A stretch of 64,000 nt of DNA from Pseudanabaena sp. FACHB-1998. GTDB taxonomy: Bacteria; Cyanobacteriota; Cyanobacteriia; Pseudanabaenales; Pseudanabaenaceae. Location: positions 1-64,000 of the forward strand of contig NZ_JACJQA010000027.1 in assembly GCF_014696355.1 (NCBI RefSeq). The letters are read 5' to 3'. Below the pieces are notes generated by a model. That model was not told the origin of the DNA. It searched no databases and saw only the letters and a program-made list of their open reading frames with translations. The position numbers and the translations under genes are program-made. This document shows, in pieces, positions 16,233 through 26,048 of this stretch. The first letter of the stretch is position 1; every line of letters starts with the position of its first letter.

Positions 16233-17163
16233 ATTTCTCTTCGAGGCGATCGGGGATTTCGGCTCCTGAATCTTCGAGAAAATCCATGACGATCTTACGG
16301 GCATAACTGCCGTAGGCAACGCCAGCGACAGGGATAGAGGCTTGGCGGAGCTTGGGGACAGTACTAGCATTAGTTCCGCCCGCCAGTTGCACAAAGCCAA
16401 GGGGTAGTTGAAAATCCAGCACTTTTTGTCCCAGTTGCAAAGCCGCCCTAGTTGCCCCATCACCGATATCACCACTCATCGGTCTGCCATCGGTTTGCCA
16501 AATTAGCGATCGCGGTTTCGGCTGCATCCCCTCAAGCAAAGAGAGCAGATAATCATGTAAATTTTCACAATCGGGGAAGCTAACCGCCACTAACTTGAGC
16601 TTGGGGATAATCGGGCTTAGGCGTTGCCAGAAAGCGGCAAATTCTTGGGTGCGATTGGGTTGGGTATGAATTTCGATCGCATCGACTTTTTGGTTAAGTA
16701 CTTCATCAAAAATATCTTCAGGGATATAAACCTGTTCGCGAGTGTGGATAATCTGCACTGGGCATAGGGGCAGGCAACGACCGCACCCATAACAAAGATT
16801 GGATATTACCCCATTGTAATCATTACTAAATTTGATTGCAGTGGTGGGGCATACTTTTTCGCAAGGTCGGCTGCAATCAGCAGGGCAAAGCTCAGGATCA
16901 AAGATCGCCTTCCGAAAATGCGGGTCTTCGCCATCGTTAAAGCTAACCATCACCAAAGGCGATCGCGTAGCGCCTAAATCCATTGCCGCGGCAATACCTT
17001 CCCTAGCGGCAGCGATCGCCGCAGGATCGGGAGCCATATCAATACAATCGGCTCCTGCGAGGGTATAAATCAGCGCTAAATGCCGAATTGCGGGTAAATG
17101 TTGATAACTCGCACCACAAATGAGCTTAAACCACTGGTGCGATCGCAGAACTTCAATTTCCAT
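16168..17163 (-). CDS. ldpA: LdpA-like iron-sulfur protein (light-dependent period)
   Basis: This 331-residue protein resembles LdpA, which in Synechococcus tunes circadian period according to light and redox state. Two [4Fe-4S] cysteine groups are visible: CPADCSRPCEKVCP near residues 93-106, and CYGCGRCLPLCP near 123-134. The N-terminal third (IRHLALIYTLAGADCIDMA) and C-terminal third (FVQLAGGTNASTVPKL) are the conserved LdpA blocks. It is cytoplasmic. It starts 16 bases after the restriction-methylation gene ends on the same strand. Its last 22 codons are duplicated at 15641-15706. Confidence 0.88.
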   Translation of the reverse strand: MEIEVLRSHQWFKLICGASYQHLPAIRHLALIYTLAGADCIDMAPDPAAIAAAREGIAAAMDLGATRSPLVMVSFNDGEDPHFRKAIFDPELCPADCSRPCEKVCPTTAIKFSNDYNGVISNLCYGCGRCLPLCPVQIIHTREQVYIPEDIFDEVLNQKVDAIEIHTQPNRTQEFAAFWQRLSPIIPKLKLVAVSFPDCENLHDYLLSLLEGMQPKPRSLIWQTDGRPMSGDIGDGATRAALQLGQKVLDFQLPLGFVQLAGGTNASTVPKLRQASIPVAGVAYGSYARKIVMDFLEDSGAEIPDRLEEKSCLLWQAVAIAKQLVSQIKQI

Positions 17164-17179
17164 AGTTTTTGACTCCTAC

Positions 17180-20100
17180 CTAAACCCCATAGAGCTTATT
17201 GACCATCTCGTCTAGCTCTTCATAGGTATTGCGAATATCTTCTATTTTTTGCCTAATTTCGGCAGTTAGGCGATCGCATTCTATAAACACACTGGCAATA
17301 TCACTATCAGTCTTGGGAATTTTGCCGTCAGTTAACAGGTTTTGCCAAGCTAGACCTCGACTTTCAAATTGTGGCAAATACTGTTTTAAATATTCTAAAA
17401 CTAATGGGCTGTCTGACTGTAAAAGTTCAGAGTTCCTTCCAATGATTAGCTTATCGTCCTTGATTTTGACTTTGGTGATTTGTTCGTTGCGATCTCCAAT
17501 CACTTCAAATCTACGGTTCTCAGCATCTAAAAAGCTCCAAGTACTAGGATTAATTTGTTGTAGTACTTTTAAAAAATCTACTTCTATTTTGGGTTCATTA
17601 TTGTTGTATTTAAAGTTAATTTCATATCCCAACTGTCTAAAATTATAAATCTCCCAGTTCCAAGCGATCAGATTGTCAACCCGTTTTATAAATGCTTGCT
17701 GTCTTCTCAAAGAAATATCTTTGATTGGAATTTTGCGTAAATCATCAGAAAATGTTTCATCTCTTGTGCCTACACCCGTAGCATCAATAAATGAGTCAAT
17801 AAGTGTAGAATTGAGAATTGCTATTATGTATTGCAAAGAAAATCTTTGAGATGTTTTTTTATTTGCTTCAACCAAACTACGAGATACAGATCTGTTATCT
17901 ATATTGATTAGATGAAACCAAGGCAATAAAACTCTTACACTATGGGGATTAAAGAATCCTGCATCGACAATTGTTGCACCGCTTGTATGCCCCACAACAA
18001 TATGTTTATATGAATACATTTCTGGAAAAGTTGGTCTGCGTATTCTTGAAGGTGCGCGTAAATTTTCTCCATATTCCAAATATCTAACTTGGTTAATTTG
18101 ATACGTCCCTATATTTTTTCCCTCAATATATTTAACAGGATGTGATTCGTCTTGAGTGTTAGAAATCAAATCATCTTTAGTAAATTCACTAGGATATTTT
18201 TTGTCATGACTAGCTAAGTTCATACCTTCACTAATATAAACAATCTCATCAAGTAATATCGTTTGCTCTAAATCAATGACGACCTTTTTCTGCCTAAAGA
18301 TCTCTTCACCTAGTTCTAATTGATTAACTTGGTCTTGATTTGCAAGATTCCTCAAATTTTCCCCATCACCATGCCAAAATCTTGTTAAATTATTCTCAGA
18401 ACTAGGCGCTTTATTCTCAGCAATAAAAATCACATTATTCACCGCAGCATCAGAAAATAGTCTCACATTATCAAAGAAATCTATTTGTTTCAAAGTCATC
18501 TCTTTGCATAACATTTGACGAGATAGTTCAGCGTAGGGTGCATTCTCATAGGCATTAGAAGTAATGATTCCTAATCTACCAGTCTGTGGTTTTAGTAATC
18601 GCTTGCTCATTTCAATAAATGGAATAAATAAATCCCATTTTTTATACAAAGTTTCAAATCTACCCTGCGAAACTATTAACTGTCTGTATGCAAGTTGATC
18701 AGGTTCTTCTGCACGAACATAGGGAGGATTACCCACTACAAAATCGAATCCATCTACAAATTTACCCGTGAGAGTTTTAATTTCTGAAACAGTGCTTAGT
18801 TCTAAATCGAGGACAGGATTGAGAAAAATTGAACGAATATTTTCTGATTGTGGTAACAATAATGAATCAGTATTGTAAACATGAAAACGATCTATCGTAC
18901 ATTCTCTAAGATTGCCTGTAGCTTTCACTTGTTTAAGCAGATCAATCACTTGAATTAATAAATTTGTTTCGGCTAAATAACAAGCAAATGGATTAATATC
19001 CATGCAAAACAAAGAGGTTTTCACCTTCTGAATAATTAGAGGCACACTCCCAATCGGAATTTCACCTTTTTTCGATCTATAGGAATCAATTAGCCTTCTT
19101 GCTGCGTGGACTAAAAAGCTTCCTGAACCACCCGCTAAATCGATCAATTTTTTATCCAGAATATCAGGATTATCAGAAGTATAGCCAATACTATCTAACA
19201 TATATTCCACAACCTTTCTAGGTGTGAAATAACGCCCCTGCTCATGCTTACCTTCAGTTACATAACGACCATAAACCATACCAATAATGTCGCTATCGAT
19301 CGCCTGTAAATTAAACCGATTCAGAATATGTAAAACCCTGATCAAAGTATTGGGATTCATGTGATACCAGTTAAACAAATCCTCATTACTAAAGAAATGC
19401 GCGTAGATACTTTGAGCCGAACGATAGGACATTTCCAACAAATAATCCATCGACATCCCTTTCGCAAAGTCTAAATATTCTGGCTCAACTACCTCTTTCC
19501 ATTTCTTAAAACCACCATCAGAAAACTTACGATTAATCAGCCCCTTATCTTCACAAATCCGCACCATCAAAAGGCGAATTACATACACATAAGCAGTTTG
19601 CCGCGCAAATTCTGCTTTTAATTTCAAATCGTCCGTATCTTGAAAAATTGTTTTCGTTACCAATTCTTTCCACGATTGAAAAAATTGCTGTGTCTTAATA
19701 GCGCGATCGTGCTTAATACTTTGTCTGGCTCTCCATGCGTGCCAACCGATCACCAGATCTTGATATTCCCGCAACTTTTGCTGTAGTTTCGGATCTAGTT
19801 TCGTAATTTTGGTTTGACGCTTGACATTAATTCCCAATTCCTTTTGCTTAGATTCTGAAATTGGCGAAAGTAAATCCAATTGATCAGCCTTGATTCCATT
19901 ACTTTTCTTAATTTGAGACTCGCGTTTCTGTTCCGCTTTTTTGAGACGAGCCAAGAACTTATCCGCTAATTGCCGAATCGTACCAACTGAATTTTGAGCA
20001 TAGTCGAGCAACTTCTCGGAAGCCCAATCATAATCATCAACCTCACTTAACCCCGACACTCGCAAATAGTTAAGAATCTGCTTGCGTAAATCTGTAATTA

Positions 20101-20932
20101 CTTTCGGTTCCGTCGGCACATCATCAGGATCTGACCCATTCGGCAAATACTTCGCTTGGGTGTAGTCAACATATTCCTGCAACAACAAATCCAATTGATA
20201 TAAAACATCCTCCTCCAGCAATCCAATTCCTCGCTTCAAATCCTCAATTAATAATTCATCAAAATTAGGATTATTTGTCTGTGAATAAGCCGACTGCTCC
20301 CATTCGCTAGGTAACTTACCAATATCTGCAATTAAAACATCAATGCCCTCAAAATTTTGTCGATGAAAGCGCCGATACAAACCTTTTAAGGATTGCAACT
20401 GCTCATAAGTTAAAGCATCGATCCCCGTCTGTGAATTGGCAAGCAAGTTTTGACCTTGATAAGTCTCCACAATTTGTTGAATATCTAAATGCAAAACCAA
20501 AATCGGCATCGTCGGATTGGCTAGATCCCACCCTAAAAGCAACCTACCATTACAAAGCAATCCCAACCCATAGCCACGACTAGGCGCATAACTTACCAAT
20601 TGTTGCAACGGTTCAGGTTTACTCAGATCATAGGCAGTATGCTTATCTTCAACCAAAAAGCAGCGATAATCATCCGATAATTTAACCTGAAAATCTGGAC
20701 GTGAATTATCCTTAGTCCCACCTGTTTGATTTTTGGTAATCTCCCCAGACTCAAAACCTAAAGTCGTTAATAATGGCAAAACAATCTTGGTGTCAACTAT
20801 ATTATCTTCATCATTAGTTTGAGGCTCGGCAACATATTCTAAATAAGTCTTACCCTCATAAAAGTTTTGACTGGATTTATCTCTGATAAATATTTCAAAG
20901 AAATTAGATGCAAACTCTTCAAACCTAGTCAT
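17180..20932 (-). CDS. Type IIG-like restriction-modification enzyme (nuclease plus N6-adenine methylase)
   Basis: This single 1250-residue chain appears to combine cleavage, methylation and target recognition. Residues about 85-115 show a PD-(D/E)xK nuclease (RPDFQV, then CFLVEDKHTAY). The gamma-class adenine methylase has the SAM motif LIDLAGGSGSFLVHAARR near residue 600 and the catalytic NPPY near 740. The last 400 residues resemble a TaqI/Eco57I-type target-recognition region. It would methylate adenine in a short site and cut unmethylated DNA. There is no separate specificity subunit nearby, which supports a stand-alone enzyme. It appears full length with no frameshift. The recognition sequence cannot be read from the protein. 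Confidence 0.88.
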   Translation of the reverse strand: MTRFEEFASNFFEIFIRDKSSQNFYEGKTYLEYVAEPQTNDEDNIVDTKIVLPLLTTLGFESGEITKNQTGGTKDNSRPDFQVKLSDDYRCFLVEDKHTAYDLSKPEPLQQLVSYAPSRGYGLGLLCNGRLLLGWDLANPTMPILVLHLDIQQIVETYQGQNLLANSQTGIDALTYEQLQSLKGLYRRFHRQNFEGIDVLIADIGKLPSEWEQSAYSQTNNPNFDELLIEDLKRGIGLLEEDVLYQLDLLLQEYVDYTQAKYLPNGSDPDDVPTEPKVITDLRKQILNYLRVSGLSEVDDYDWASEKLLDYAQNSVGTIRQLADKFLARLKKAEQKRESQIKKSNGIKADQLDLLSPISESKQKELGINVKRQTKITKLDPKLQQKLREYQDLVIGWHAWRARQSIKHDRAIKTQQFFQSWKELVTKTIFQDTDDLKLKAEFARQTAYVYVIRLLMVRICEDKGLINRKFSDGGFKKWKEVVEPEYLDFAKGMSMDYLLEMSYRSAQSIYAHFFSNEDLFNWYHMNPNTLIRVLHILNRFNLQAIDSDIIGMVYGRYVTEGKHEQGRYFTPRKVVEYMLDSIGYTSDNPDILDKKLIDLAGGSGSFLVHAARRLIDSYRSKKGEIPIGSVPLIIQKVKTSLFCMDINPFACYLAETNLLIQVIDLLKQVKATGNLRECTIDRFHVYNTDSLLLPQSENIRSIFLNPVLDLELSTVSEIKTLTGKFVDGFDFVVGNPPYVRAEEPDQLAYRQLIVSQGRFETLYKKWDLFIPFIEMSKRLLKPQTGRLGIITSNAYENAPYAELSRQMLCKEMTLKQIDFFDNVRLFSDAAVNNVIFIAENKAPSSENNLTRFWHGDGENLRNLANQDQVNQLELGEEIFRQKKVVIDLEQTILLDEIVYISEGMNLASHDKKYPSEFTKDDLISNTQDESHPVKYIEGKNIGTYQINQVRYLEYGENLRAPSRIRRPTFPEMYSYKHIVVGHTSGATIVDAGFFNPHSVRVLLPWFHLINIDNRSVSRSLVEANKKTSQRFSLQYIIAILNSTLIDSFIDATGVGTRDETFSDDLRKIPIKDISLRRQQAFIKRVDNLIAWNWEIYNFRQLGYEINFKYNNNEPKIEVDFLKVLQQINPSTWSFLDAENRRFEVIGDRNEQITKVKIKDDKLIIGRNSELLQSDSPLVLEYLKQYLPQFESRGLAWQNLLTDGKIPKTDSDIASVFIECDRLTAEIRQKIEDIRNTYEELDEMVNKLYGV

Positions 20933-21039
20933 GTTATGCCGTAGTGAGTTGATTTTATCTAGTTTTTATTTAACTGCTACAGTTAATTGTAACTCCAATC
21001 GATAGCACAGGTATAAGTTACGCCCTCAAAGTAATAAAG

Positions 21040-22464
21040 ATGATCGAAGAACTGCATCATATCGGCGATATTATTCACGATCGCTATAGGATTACTTCCC
21101 TACTAGGAAAAGGTGGGATGGCAATTACCTATGCCGCCGCCGACATTCAAAGTCAGCACGATGTCGCCATCAAAGTACTCTCTTTGCGACAGGCTAGCCA
21201 ATGGAAAGCGATTGAACTCTTTGAAAGAGAAGCGAAGGTTTTAGCCAGTCTCCATCATCCGCAAATTCCCCAATATTTAGATTATTTTTATATTGACCTT
21301 GAGAGCGATCGCCGATTTTATTTAGTGCAAGAACTAATAGTCGGTGAGTCTCTAGCGACTCTCGCTCCACAACGCCTGACGGAAGCATCGGTCATCGACA
21401 TAGCCAACCAAATTTTGCAGATTCTCTGCTATCTGCAAGAACTTACACCACCAGTCATCCATCGGGATCTGAAACCTCAAAACTTAATTCGGCGACCCGA
21501 TGGCGCGATCGCCCTTGTCGATTTTGGTGCAGTCCAAGATATCTACCGCAATACAGTCGCAGGAGGTAGTACCTTTGTCGGAACCTATGGCTACATGGCT
21601 CCCGAACAGTTTCGCGGTCAGGCAAGCTGTGCTTCCGATTTGTATGGATTAGGCGCAACTTTGCTATTTTTGCTAACTCAGCGATCGCCTTCAGATTTGC
21701 CCCAAAGCCGCATGAAAATTGATGTTCGCGCCTGTACGAATATCTCGCCTCAATTTGCGGATTGGCTAGAGCAAGCGATCGCCCCAGTTGCCGAAGATCG
21801 CTTTACCTCTGCACGTCTTGCGCTGGAAGTTTTGGAAGGAAAGAGCGTATTTACGCCGCAATTAGGCAATCAATTAGGTAATAGGGTAGGCAATAGTTAC
21901 CTTGCCAATTTGAAAGCCTCGGGAGAAGTAGAAAAAGCTCGCAAACTCAAGCCCCTAGATACGCGAATTGAATACGAACGCACAGGCGATCGCCTTACTT
22001 TCAAAATTCCTAGCCTTGGCTATCGACCACTCACATGGGTATTTGGAGCCTTAGCCGCAGGGATTTACTGGGGCTTAGATAAATTCATTCTTCCCCACAT
22101 CAATACCTTGGGACTGCTTTCCCAAATTCCTCTAGGATTTGCGGCTTTTGTGGTGGGGTTAATGTCGCTCATGTGCGCCGTTTTATTTGTCTATGCCTTG
22201 ATTGGCAATGTATTAATCGAAATAGATCGCCAAACCTTTCGGATTGCATGGCATCTATTGGGGATCAGGGTAGGTAGAGAACGGGGCTATAACTCAGAAA
22301 TCACCAGAATCGGGCTTGATGAGATTGTGGGTGAGAATGGGCAGAAAACGACTCACTATGCCATTTGGCGAGGAGAAGTCAAACATCGTTTTGATTCGAT
22401 TTTGATGGAAAAAGAAGAAATGGATTGGATATTAGGAGAAATATTAGACTTTTTGAGTCAATAA
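21040..22464 (+). CDS. Serine/threonine protein kinase with C-terminal membrane segments (paralogue)
   Basis: This 474-residue Hanks-type kinase has the same plan as the one at 1267-2682: kinase domain (about 12-275) with GKGGMAITY, VAIK, HRDLKPQN, VDFG and APEQF; then two hydrophobic segments (about 330-350 and 360-392) and a soluble C-terminal tail of about 80 residues. The shared tail architecture suggests gene duplication, followed by divergence of the linker, which here contains a short repeated LGNQLGNRVGN stretch near residue 278. It reads divergently from the restriction enzyme gene across 107 bases. Confidence 0.93.
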   Translation: MIEELHHIGDIIHDRYRITSLLGKGGMAITYAAADIQSQHDVAIKVLSLRQASQWKAIELFEREAKVLASLHHPQIPQYLDYFYIDLESDRRFYLVQELIVGESLATLAPQRLTEASVIDIANQILQILCYLQELTPPVIHRDLKPQNLIRRPDGAIALVDFGAVQDIYRNTVAGGSTFVGTYGYMAPEQFRGQASCASDLYGLGATLLFLLTQRSPSDLPQSRMKIDVRACTNISPQFADWLEQAIAPVAEDRFTSARLALEVLEGKSVFTPQLGNQLGNRVGNSYLANLKASGEVEKARKLKPLDTRIEYERTGDRLTFKIPSLGYRPLTWVFGALAAGIYWGLDKFILPHINTLGLLSQIPLGFAAFVVGLMSLMCAVLFVYALIGNVLIEIDRQTFRIAWHLLGIRVGRERGYNSEITRIGLDEIVGENGQKTTHYAIWRGEVKHRFDSILMEKEEMDWILGEILDFLSQ

Positions 22465-22468
22465 TTTT

Positions 22469-22527
22469 GCTCAAAACTCAAACTACAAAATGTAGCGAAG
22501 CCACACTTTGTAGTTTGAGTTTTGAGC
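22469..22527. repeat. 28-bp palindrome after the second kinase gene
   Basis: Arms 22469-22496 and 22500-22527 pair with two mismatches around loop GAA. It begins four bases after the kinase stop codon. AGCGCAAAGCGCT follows immediately, the same motif as near 1083 and 6903. Confidence 0.7.
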
Positions 22528-22538
22528 GCAAAGCGCTG

Positions 22539-22568
22539 TAGATCATCCTTTCGTAGGAGGATGATCTA
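22539..22568. repeat. 11-bp inverted repeat upstream of the 92-residue gene
   Basis: TAGATCATCCT and AGGATGATCTA are perfect arms separated by eight bases, about 80 bases before the next gene. It could be a second terminator hairpin or a regulator-binding site. Confidence 0.5.
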
Positions 22569-22647
22569 GGTTATAGCGAAGTAGACTCTGTCTCATAGAT
22601 TTGGATTGAAAAAAGATCAGTTTTAGCTAACTGATGGAGGTTATGTT

Positions 22648-22926
22648 ATGAGTACACCAGACGCGACCATTGAAGCCTTACAAAATCGCATCAAATATCT
22701 AGAAGCTCATCTCCATCTAGCTTTACAGATTTTGAGCGAACTAGAAGAAGATTCAGAGGAATTTACTAGAGACTCACCATCTCCACAATTATCCCTTGCC
22801 AGCAATAATTCGCTAAGCACTGTTGAATTACCAACTTTTTTAAACTCTCGGACATGGAAACATCACTCTTTTGAGGTAGTAAGCCATCCAAATTCTAGCG
22901 ATCGCTTCGTGGCTCGCGCCTCCTAA
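22648..22926 (+). CDS. Small coiled-coil protein, unknown function
   Basis: The product is 92 residues, with TGGAGG upstream of the ATG. Residues 5-40 form an acidic amphipathic helix (IEALQNRIKYLEAHLHLAL, then SELEEDSEE), likely a short coiled coil; the rest is Ser/Thr-rich and probably disordered. I recognise no family. The final codons run into an octamer GCGATCGC and a palindromic repeat, so the C-terminus may have been altered by repeat insertion. Confidence 0.6.
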   Translation: MSTPDATIEALQNRIKYLEAHLHLALQILSELEEDSEEFTRDSPSPQLSLASNNSLSTVELPTFLNSRTWKHHSFEVVSHPNSSDRFVARAS

Positions 22927-22927
22927 T

Positions 22928-22982
22928 CAAAACCAGAAGACGAGTTGCGGCGCTTCGCGCCGCAACTCGTCTTCTGGTTTTG
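22928..22982. repeat. Perfect 26-bp palindrome, archetype of the family
   Basis: Arms 22928-22953 and 22957-22982 are perfect inverted repeats with loop TTC, core GTTGCGGCGC and ends CAAAACC/GGTTTTG. The next bases (TGTTCTAAAAAGAATGGCAA) resemble 42-61 of the window, so the conserved unit is longer than the hairpin. It lies between convergent genes. Confidence 0.85.
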
Positions 22983-23011
22983 TGTTCTAAAAAGAATGGC
23001 AACAGATAGAG

Positions 23012-25933
23012 CTATAAAAACTTCTGTATTAAAGCGTTAAGCTGTAAAAGCTTCACGGGTTTAGCAAGATATTCATTAGCTCCTGCGGCTAGACATATCT
23101 CGCGATCGCCATTCATGACTAAAGCAGTTAGCGCAATAATCGGAATTGCCGCAATCCTTACATCTGCACGGATCAAGCGGATCGCTTGAAGTCCATCCAT
23201 CTGAGGCATTTGAATATCCATCAGGATAATATCTGGCAGATGTTCTTTTGCCATAGCCACAGCCTCTTCCCCATCTCTGGCGATAATGACACGGTAATTA
23301 AAAGCCAAGAGATAATCATTAAAGGTTTCGATATTGATCTCATTATCTTCGGCAAGTAAAATAAGTGGCGCGATCGCTCCCGTCGCCGCACTAATTGAAG
23401 CAGATTCAGGTAAAGGATTGGGGGCGATAGGTGAGAAATTGTAACTCATAGAATCAATTTCATAGGGAAGAGCTACCGTAAAACAACTCCCTTTATCAAC
23501 TTCGCTCTCCGCCGTAACTAGCCCACCATGAAGTTCAGTAATTTTTTTAACTAGCGCTAATCCCAAGCCAGTACCTTCATATTCACGGTTGAGGGCGCTA
23601 TCTACTTGCACAAAAGGTTGAAAGAGGCGTTGTAAATTCTTTGCCGCAATGCCAATCCCCGTATCGACAACTTGAAACAAGATCATTGGCGATCGCTGAA
23701 GTTTACAAATCTGTGGAATCGTCGCTTCACCTTGCCAGATATTGCCGCAACCAACGGCTACTAGCAGCTTAATCTTTCCTTGGCTAGGGGTAAATTTGAC
23801 GGCATTAGTCAGTAAATTAATTAACACCTGTCGAATACGCCGCTCTTCGACATGGATATTGTTGATATCACTGGGAATATTATAAGAAACTTTAATTTTT
23901 TTCTGAAAAGCTTGCTGCTGCACAAAGACGATGCTGGACTGACAGAGAACTTTCACGGAAACAGGCTCAATATTAAGCTCCATCGTGCCTGAGGAAATTT
24001 TTGATAGATCGAGAATATCGTTAATCAGTGATAACAGATGTTCGCCACTTTTTTGGATTGTACTAATCGTCTTTTTTTGTTTAGGATTCAACTCGCCAAA
24101 AATCTGCTCTAGTAGAATCTCAGACATTCCCAAAATGGAATTGAGCGGTGTGCGAAGTTCATGGCTCATATTGGCGAGAAATTCGTCCTTGAGCTTAGTG
24201 GCATGAAGGAGTTGCTCATTGGATTGTTGTAATTGAATTTCTGCAAGCTTACGGCTGGTAATATCCTGAAACATGGCTACCACGCCAATCACATTATTTG
24301 CCCAGTCTCGCAGGGGAGATTTGTGGGTTTCTAACCAAATCTGTTTACCATCGGGTAGGGTAAGGGTTTCCACTATACTTAATTTTGATTTTCCTGATTC
24401 CATTACCTCGCGATCATCGTTACGATAGGCGATCGCTTCAATTTCGGTGGCAGAAAGCTCAAAATCATTTTTGCCAATCATCGCATCAGTGGAATCCAAA
24501 CTAAAAATTGAGGCAAACTGGGCATTACAACCTAAATAGATAGAATTTCGATCCTTCCAAAACAAAGGAATGGGAATCGTATCGATGACTGTTTGAATAA
24601 ACTTACGGGATTCTTGTAATGAAATTTCCGCTAATTTACGATCGCTGATATCCATCGAAATGCCCACTAAGTGCGTCACCTGACCCGCCTCATTCAGCAC
24701 TGGTTTTGCCTTAGAAAAGATATAACCCATCGTGCCATCTGCTCGGATTATCTGAAAATCGCTTTGATAAGATTCCCCATAGCGAATGGCGCGAGTAACT
24801 AACTCATGGCGAACTTGATAGTCTGGAGATGCATAATAAGAAGCGAGGATCTCGTAGGATAATTCTTTCCCTTCGGGTTTAATTTTAAAAATATTATACA
24901 ATTCAGGAGAACATTCAATCTTCCCTGTAACTACATCCATCTCCCAATTTCCCAATCGGGCAATCTGTTGAGATTCTTGTAAGCGACTTTCACTTAGCTT
25001 TAAAGCGGCTGTTCTCTGTTCGACTCGATCTTCTAATTCTTGATTGAGTTGTCTGAGTTTGAGTTCGGCAAGTTTGCGATCGCTAATGTCACGAATCATA
25101 AAAATAGCTTCATCCTCACCACTTTTGATAATTCGGACTTCTTCGTATTGAAGGCGATCGCCGATTGTGACTTGCTGCTCAAACACCTGTAATTCACCTG
25201 TCTGCAAAGCTTGCTGCATGTAGTGATGTTGCCTTTGAGCTAGCTCTGGCGATAATATATCTGAAATAGAATGACCAATAACATCAAAGTTATCTGCAAA
25301 TAGCTCTATTTGCGGTCTCGAAGTAATTACTTGTCGATAAACGAGATTCGCTCCAATCCGAAACATTAGATCGGGAATAGCTTCTAAAATAGCGCGACTC
25401 TCCGCTTCCCTAGCGGCGAACTCTCTGGTGCGTTCTTCCACCTTCTGCTCTAGGGAGGCATTTAAATCCTGTAGTGATTGATATACCTCCGCTAGCTGTT
25501 GCTGCGATCGCGAAAGATGTAAACCTAACTCCACTTCATGGAGGATTTGCTTAACGGTCGTATTGAGTAAGGTCGCCGTAACCGCATCTTTAACTAAGTA
25601 ATCAGCCGCCCCCAACTTCATGGCGCGTACCGCTATTTTTTCATCCCCTTGCCCTGTAAGCATGATCACAGGCAATTTACGACCTACACGCACTCTACGA
25701 ATTTCTTCGAGAAATTCTAATCCATTGCCATCGGGTAAATTCAGATCCAGCAGTACCATATCCAGTGGCTGCGATCGGTATATTTCCAGACTATCCTCTA
25801 AGGTTTCGGTTTCGATAAATTGATAGGTGCGATATTCCTCCGATTTCAGAAAGCGCATATAAGTTTGGCGATCGCTTTCAGAGTCATCGACAATCAACAG
25901 GGTGATGAGGGGATTTGCAAGTTGATTCGTCAT
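23012..25933 (-). CDS. Hybrid histidine kinase (receiver, PAS repeats, HisKA, HATPase, receiver)
   Basis: This 973-residue cytoplasmic signalling protein begins with a receiver domain (phospho-acceptor Asp in VLLDLNLPDGNG near residue 61) and a coiled coil. Several PAS/PAC units follow (about 180-300, 325-435 and 445-560), then HisKA with His in LANMSHELRTPLNSI near residue 590, HATPase with NLLTNAVKFT and EGTGLGLALVKK, and a C-terminal receiver (ILMDIQMPQMDG near residue 904). An N-terminal receiver suggests input from another kinase. It differs from the kinase at 7689-10604 by having that receiver and lacking the GAF domain. Signal and partners are unknown. Confidence 0.92.
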   Translation of the reverse strand: MTNQLANPLITLLIVDDSESDRQTYMRFLKSEEYRTYQFIETETLEDSLEIYRSQPLDMVLLDLNLPDGNGLEFLEEIRRVRVGRKLPVIMLTGQGDEKIAVRAMKLGAADYLVKDAVTATLLNTTVKQILHEVELGLHLSRSQQQLAEVYQSLQDLNASLEQKVEERTREFAAREAESRAILEAIPDLMFRIGANLVYRQVITSRPQIELFADNFDVIGHSISDILSPELAQRQHHYMQQALQTGELQVFEQQVTIGDRLQYEEVRIIKSGEDEAIFMIRDISDRKLAELKLRQLNQELEDRVEQRTAALKLSESRLQESQQIARLGNWEMDVVTGKIECSPELYNIFKIKPEGKELSYEILASYYASPDYQVRHELVTRAIRYGESYQSDFQIIRADGTMGYIFSKAKPVLNEAGQVTHLVGISMDISDRKLAEISLQESRKFIQTVIDTIPIPLFWKDRNSIYLGCNAQFASIFSLDSTDAMIGKNDFELSATEIEAIAYRNDDREVMESGKSKLSIVETLTLPDGKQIWLETHKSPLRDWANNVIGVVAMFQDITSRKLAEIQLQQSNEQLLHATKLKDEFLANMSHELRTPLNSILGMSEILLEQIFGELNPKQKKTISTIQKSGEHLLSLINDILDLSKISSGTMELNIEPVSVKVLCQSSIVFVQQQAFQKKIKVSYNIPSDINNIHVEERRIRQVLINLLTNAVKFTPSQGKIKLLVAVGCGNIWQGEATIPQICKLQRSPMILFQVVDTGIGIAAKNLQRLFQPFVQVDSALNREYEGTGLGLALVKKITELHGGLVTAESEVDKGSCFTVALPYEIDSMSYNFSPIAPNPLPESASISAATGAIAPLILLAEDNEINIETFNDYLLAFNYRVIIARDGEEAVAMAKEHLPDIILMDIQMPQMDGLQAIRLIRADVRIAAIPIIALTALVMNGDREICLAAGANEYLAKPVKLLQLNALIQKFL

Positions 25934-26048
25934 GGGAGAACTTATAGCTTATCCGTAACTATATATCTAATATGTTGCATTACTTTGGGGATGTTCCTGA
26001 AAAAGCAAGACAATCTTTTACTTTTTAGCGAAATTGCTCTAGTAAACT

